Shown piece by piece: positions 63,340-64,000 of a stretch of 64,000 nucleotides of DNA. The notes beneath the pieces were generated by a model that worked only from the letters and a program-made list of their open reading frames with translations, had not been told where the DNA came from and did not search any database. Source of the stretch: an uncultured Methanosarcinales archaeon. Lineage in GTDB: Archaea > Halobacteriota > Methanosarcinia > Methanotrichales > Methanotrichaceae. Both the position numbers and the translations under genes were made by a program. The stretch is from the NCBI GenBank assembly GCA_903871465.1, contig CAIQHB010000009.1:1-64000 (forward strand), given 5' to 3'. Numbering within the stretch: the first letter of the stretch is position 1; every line of letters begins with the position of its first letter.

Positions 63340-64000
63340 ATGAAGAGAGAATATGTATATTATATTATTCCACTCATTGCAATTGGTATTGTTCCCCAAT
63401 TTGATTTCTTATTTCCTTCGATCGATACAGATAGTGCAAGGAATATGATAAGTGCGCTGGTTCAGAGCGAAGCTGCGATTATGGCGATTGTTGTATCACT
63501 TAGCCTGGTTGCAGTTCAACTTGCGGCTTCTGTCTATTCGATACGAATAATAAAAATTTTTAAAAGGATGAGTCTCTACTGGTTTCTCATATATTATTAT
63601 ATTCTTTCGATGAGTTACGGCTTGTGGGTAATTATAGGCATCAGAAAAGCAGATTTGGGATCGGACGTACTCGGGTTTCTCAGAGCAGATATCTATCTTT
63701 CTTACTTCTTGGGCGCATATGCACTTATATTATTAGCAATATATATCAGGAATGTTCTCGATCTTCTCGATTTAACTAAAATTTTAAGCATATTATCAAG
63801 AGACGTGACCAAAGAAGGGATTCTTTTGGTAGAGAGATCAGGAGATACGAATGATCCTTTGAAGCCTATTGTTGATATTGTAATCAGCTCTATGAATAGA
63901 TTTGATGAGGGTGCGGCAGACGAGGGATTATCTCTAATCGGAGAGATTATTATAAAAGTATTAGATGATCATAATTTCAATGATATGGAGCAAAAAAAGC
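63340..64000 (+). CDS. Multi-spanning membrane protein, DUF2254-like (partial, C-terminus beyond window)
   Basis: The ATG at 63340 opens a frame of 220 codons that runs off the right edge. It reads YIIPLIAIGIVPQFDFLFPS, then IMAIVVSLSLVAVQLAASVY, YYILSMSYGLWVIIGI and LSYFLGAYALILLAIYI, four hydrophobic helices, followed by a soluble region. The loop LVAVQLAASVYS resembles the LVAxQLASSxxS motif of DUF2254 membrane proteins. Codons upstream of the ATG keep the frame open with no stop for 50 or so bases, and a CGGAGGG site lies near 63275, so a slightly earlier non-ATG start cannot be excluded. Confidence 0.65.
   Translation, partial: MKREYVYYIIPLIAIGIVPQFDFLFPSIDTDSARNMISALVQSEAAIMAIVVSLSLVAVQLAASVYSIRIIKIFKRMSLYWFLIYYYILSMSYGLWVIIGIRKADLGSDVLGFLRADIYLSYFLGAYALILLAIYIRNVLDLLDLTKILSILSRDVTKEGILLVERSGDTNDPLKPIVDIVISSMNRFDEGAADEGLSLIGEIIIKVLDDHNFNDMEQKK

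Noticed and set aside
1-64000. CRISPR array or cas genes
   Set aside because: No regularly spaced direct repeats of suitable length and no Cas-like proteins are seen; the repeats found are two-copy gene-internal duplications.
1-64000. Insertion sequences or transposase genes
   Set aside because: No transposase motif or paired terminal inverted repeats could be identified, although GC-rich patches near 7700, 38800 and 54000-54200 might be old remnants.

Overview
The window is a chromosomal stretch from a methanogenic euryarchaeon, most likely a Methanothrix (Methanosaeta)-like member of the Methanosarcinales/Methanotrichales. The clues are an archaeal uS13-uS4-uS11-RNA polymerase subunit D operon whose polymerase subunit carries ferredoxin-type Cys clusters, TATA-like boxes, a tRNA-Leu(GAG), and a surface protein with two copies of the Methanosarcinales S-layer duplication domain. 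The genus is an inference; no rRNA gene is present.

Region by region. 1-2750: an ABC export locus (partial MacB-type ATPase, ABC-2 permease, DrrA-type ATPase) with a TetR regulator and a symmetric candidate operator. 3096-7430: an S-layer-type surface protein and a secreted Cys-containing protein. 7431-8960: sparse, with one small Cys-containing gene, a nested hairpin and an odd tRNA-like element. 8968-36289: a 20-gene, tightly coupled minus-strand operon encoding an extracellular contractile injection system (eCIS): sheath, tube, DUF4255 cap, AAA+ ATPase, tube initiator, LysM protein, hub, spike, PAAR tip, gp25, two J-type wedges, a gpI-like protein and a DUF6519/beta-helix protein. In its middle sit three tandem DUF4157 proteins, two of them with an extra C-terminal zinc-protease motif, which look like cargo. 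36968-39086: an HDAC-like hydrolase, an acylphosphatase pseudogene, a small ORF and tRNA-Leu. 39127-42369: the uS13/uS4/uS11/Rpo3 operon and two small conserved genes.

42911-53964: an accessory island bracketed by two HicBA toxin-antitoxin pairs on the plus strand, with minus-strand genes between them: PhzF, a VOC protein, an AlkZ-like protein and a six-gene operon (44588-52049). That operon holds a ThsB-like TIR protein, a small three-helix membrane protein, a second TIR protein, a MoxR AAA+ ATPase, a vWA-like protein and a 1024-residue GTPase-zinc ribbon-TIR protein. It looks like a composite immune or regulated-cell-death system and is the strongest novelty candidate. A 111-bp decayed copy of the second hicB lies just beyond.

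54509-61135: a secreted protein joining an ABC-type substrate-binding domain to about 100 pentapeptide repeats, next to a large PAS/GAF hybrid histidine kinase; together they may form a sensory pair. 61321-64000: a putative lipoprotein, a secreted protein and the start of a DUF2254-like membrane protein that runs off the window.
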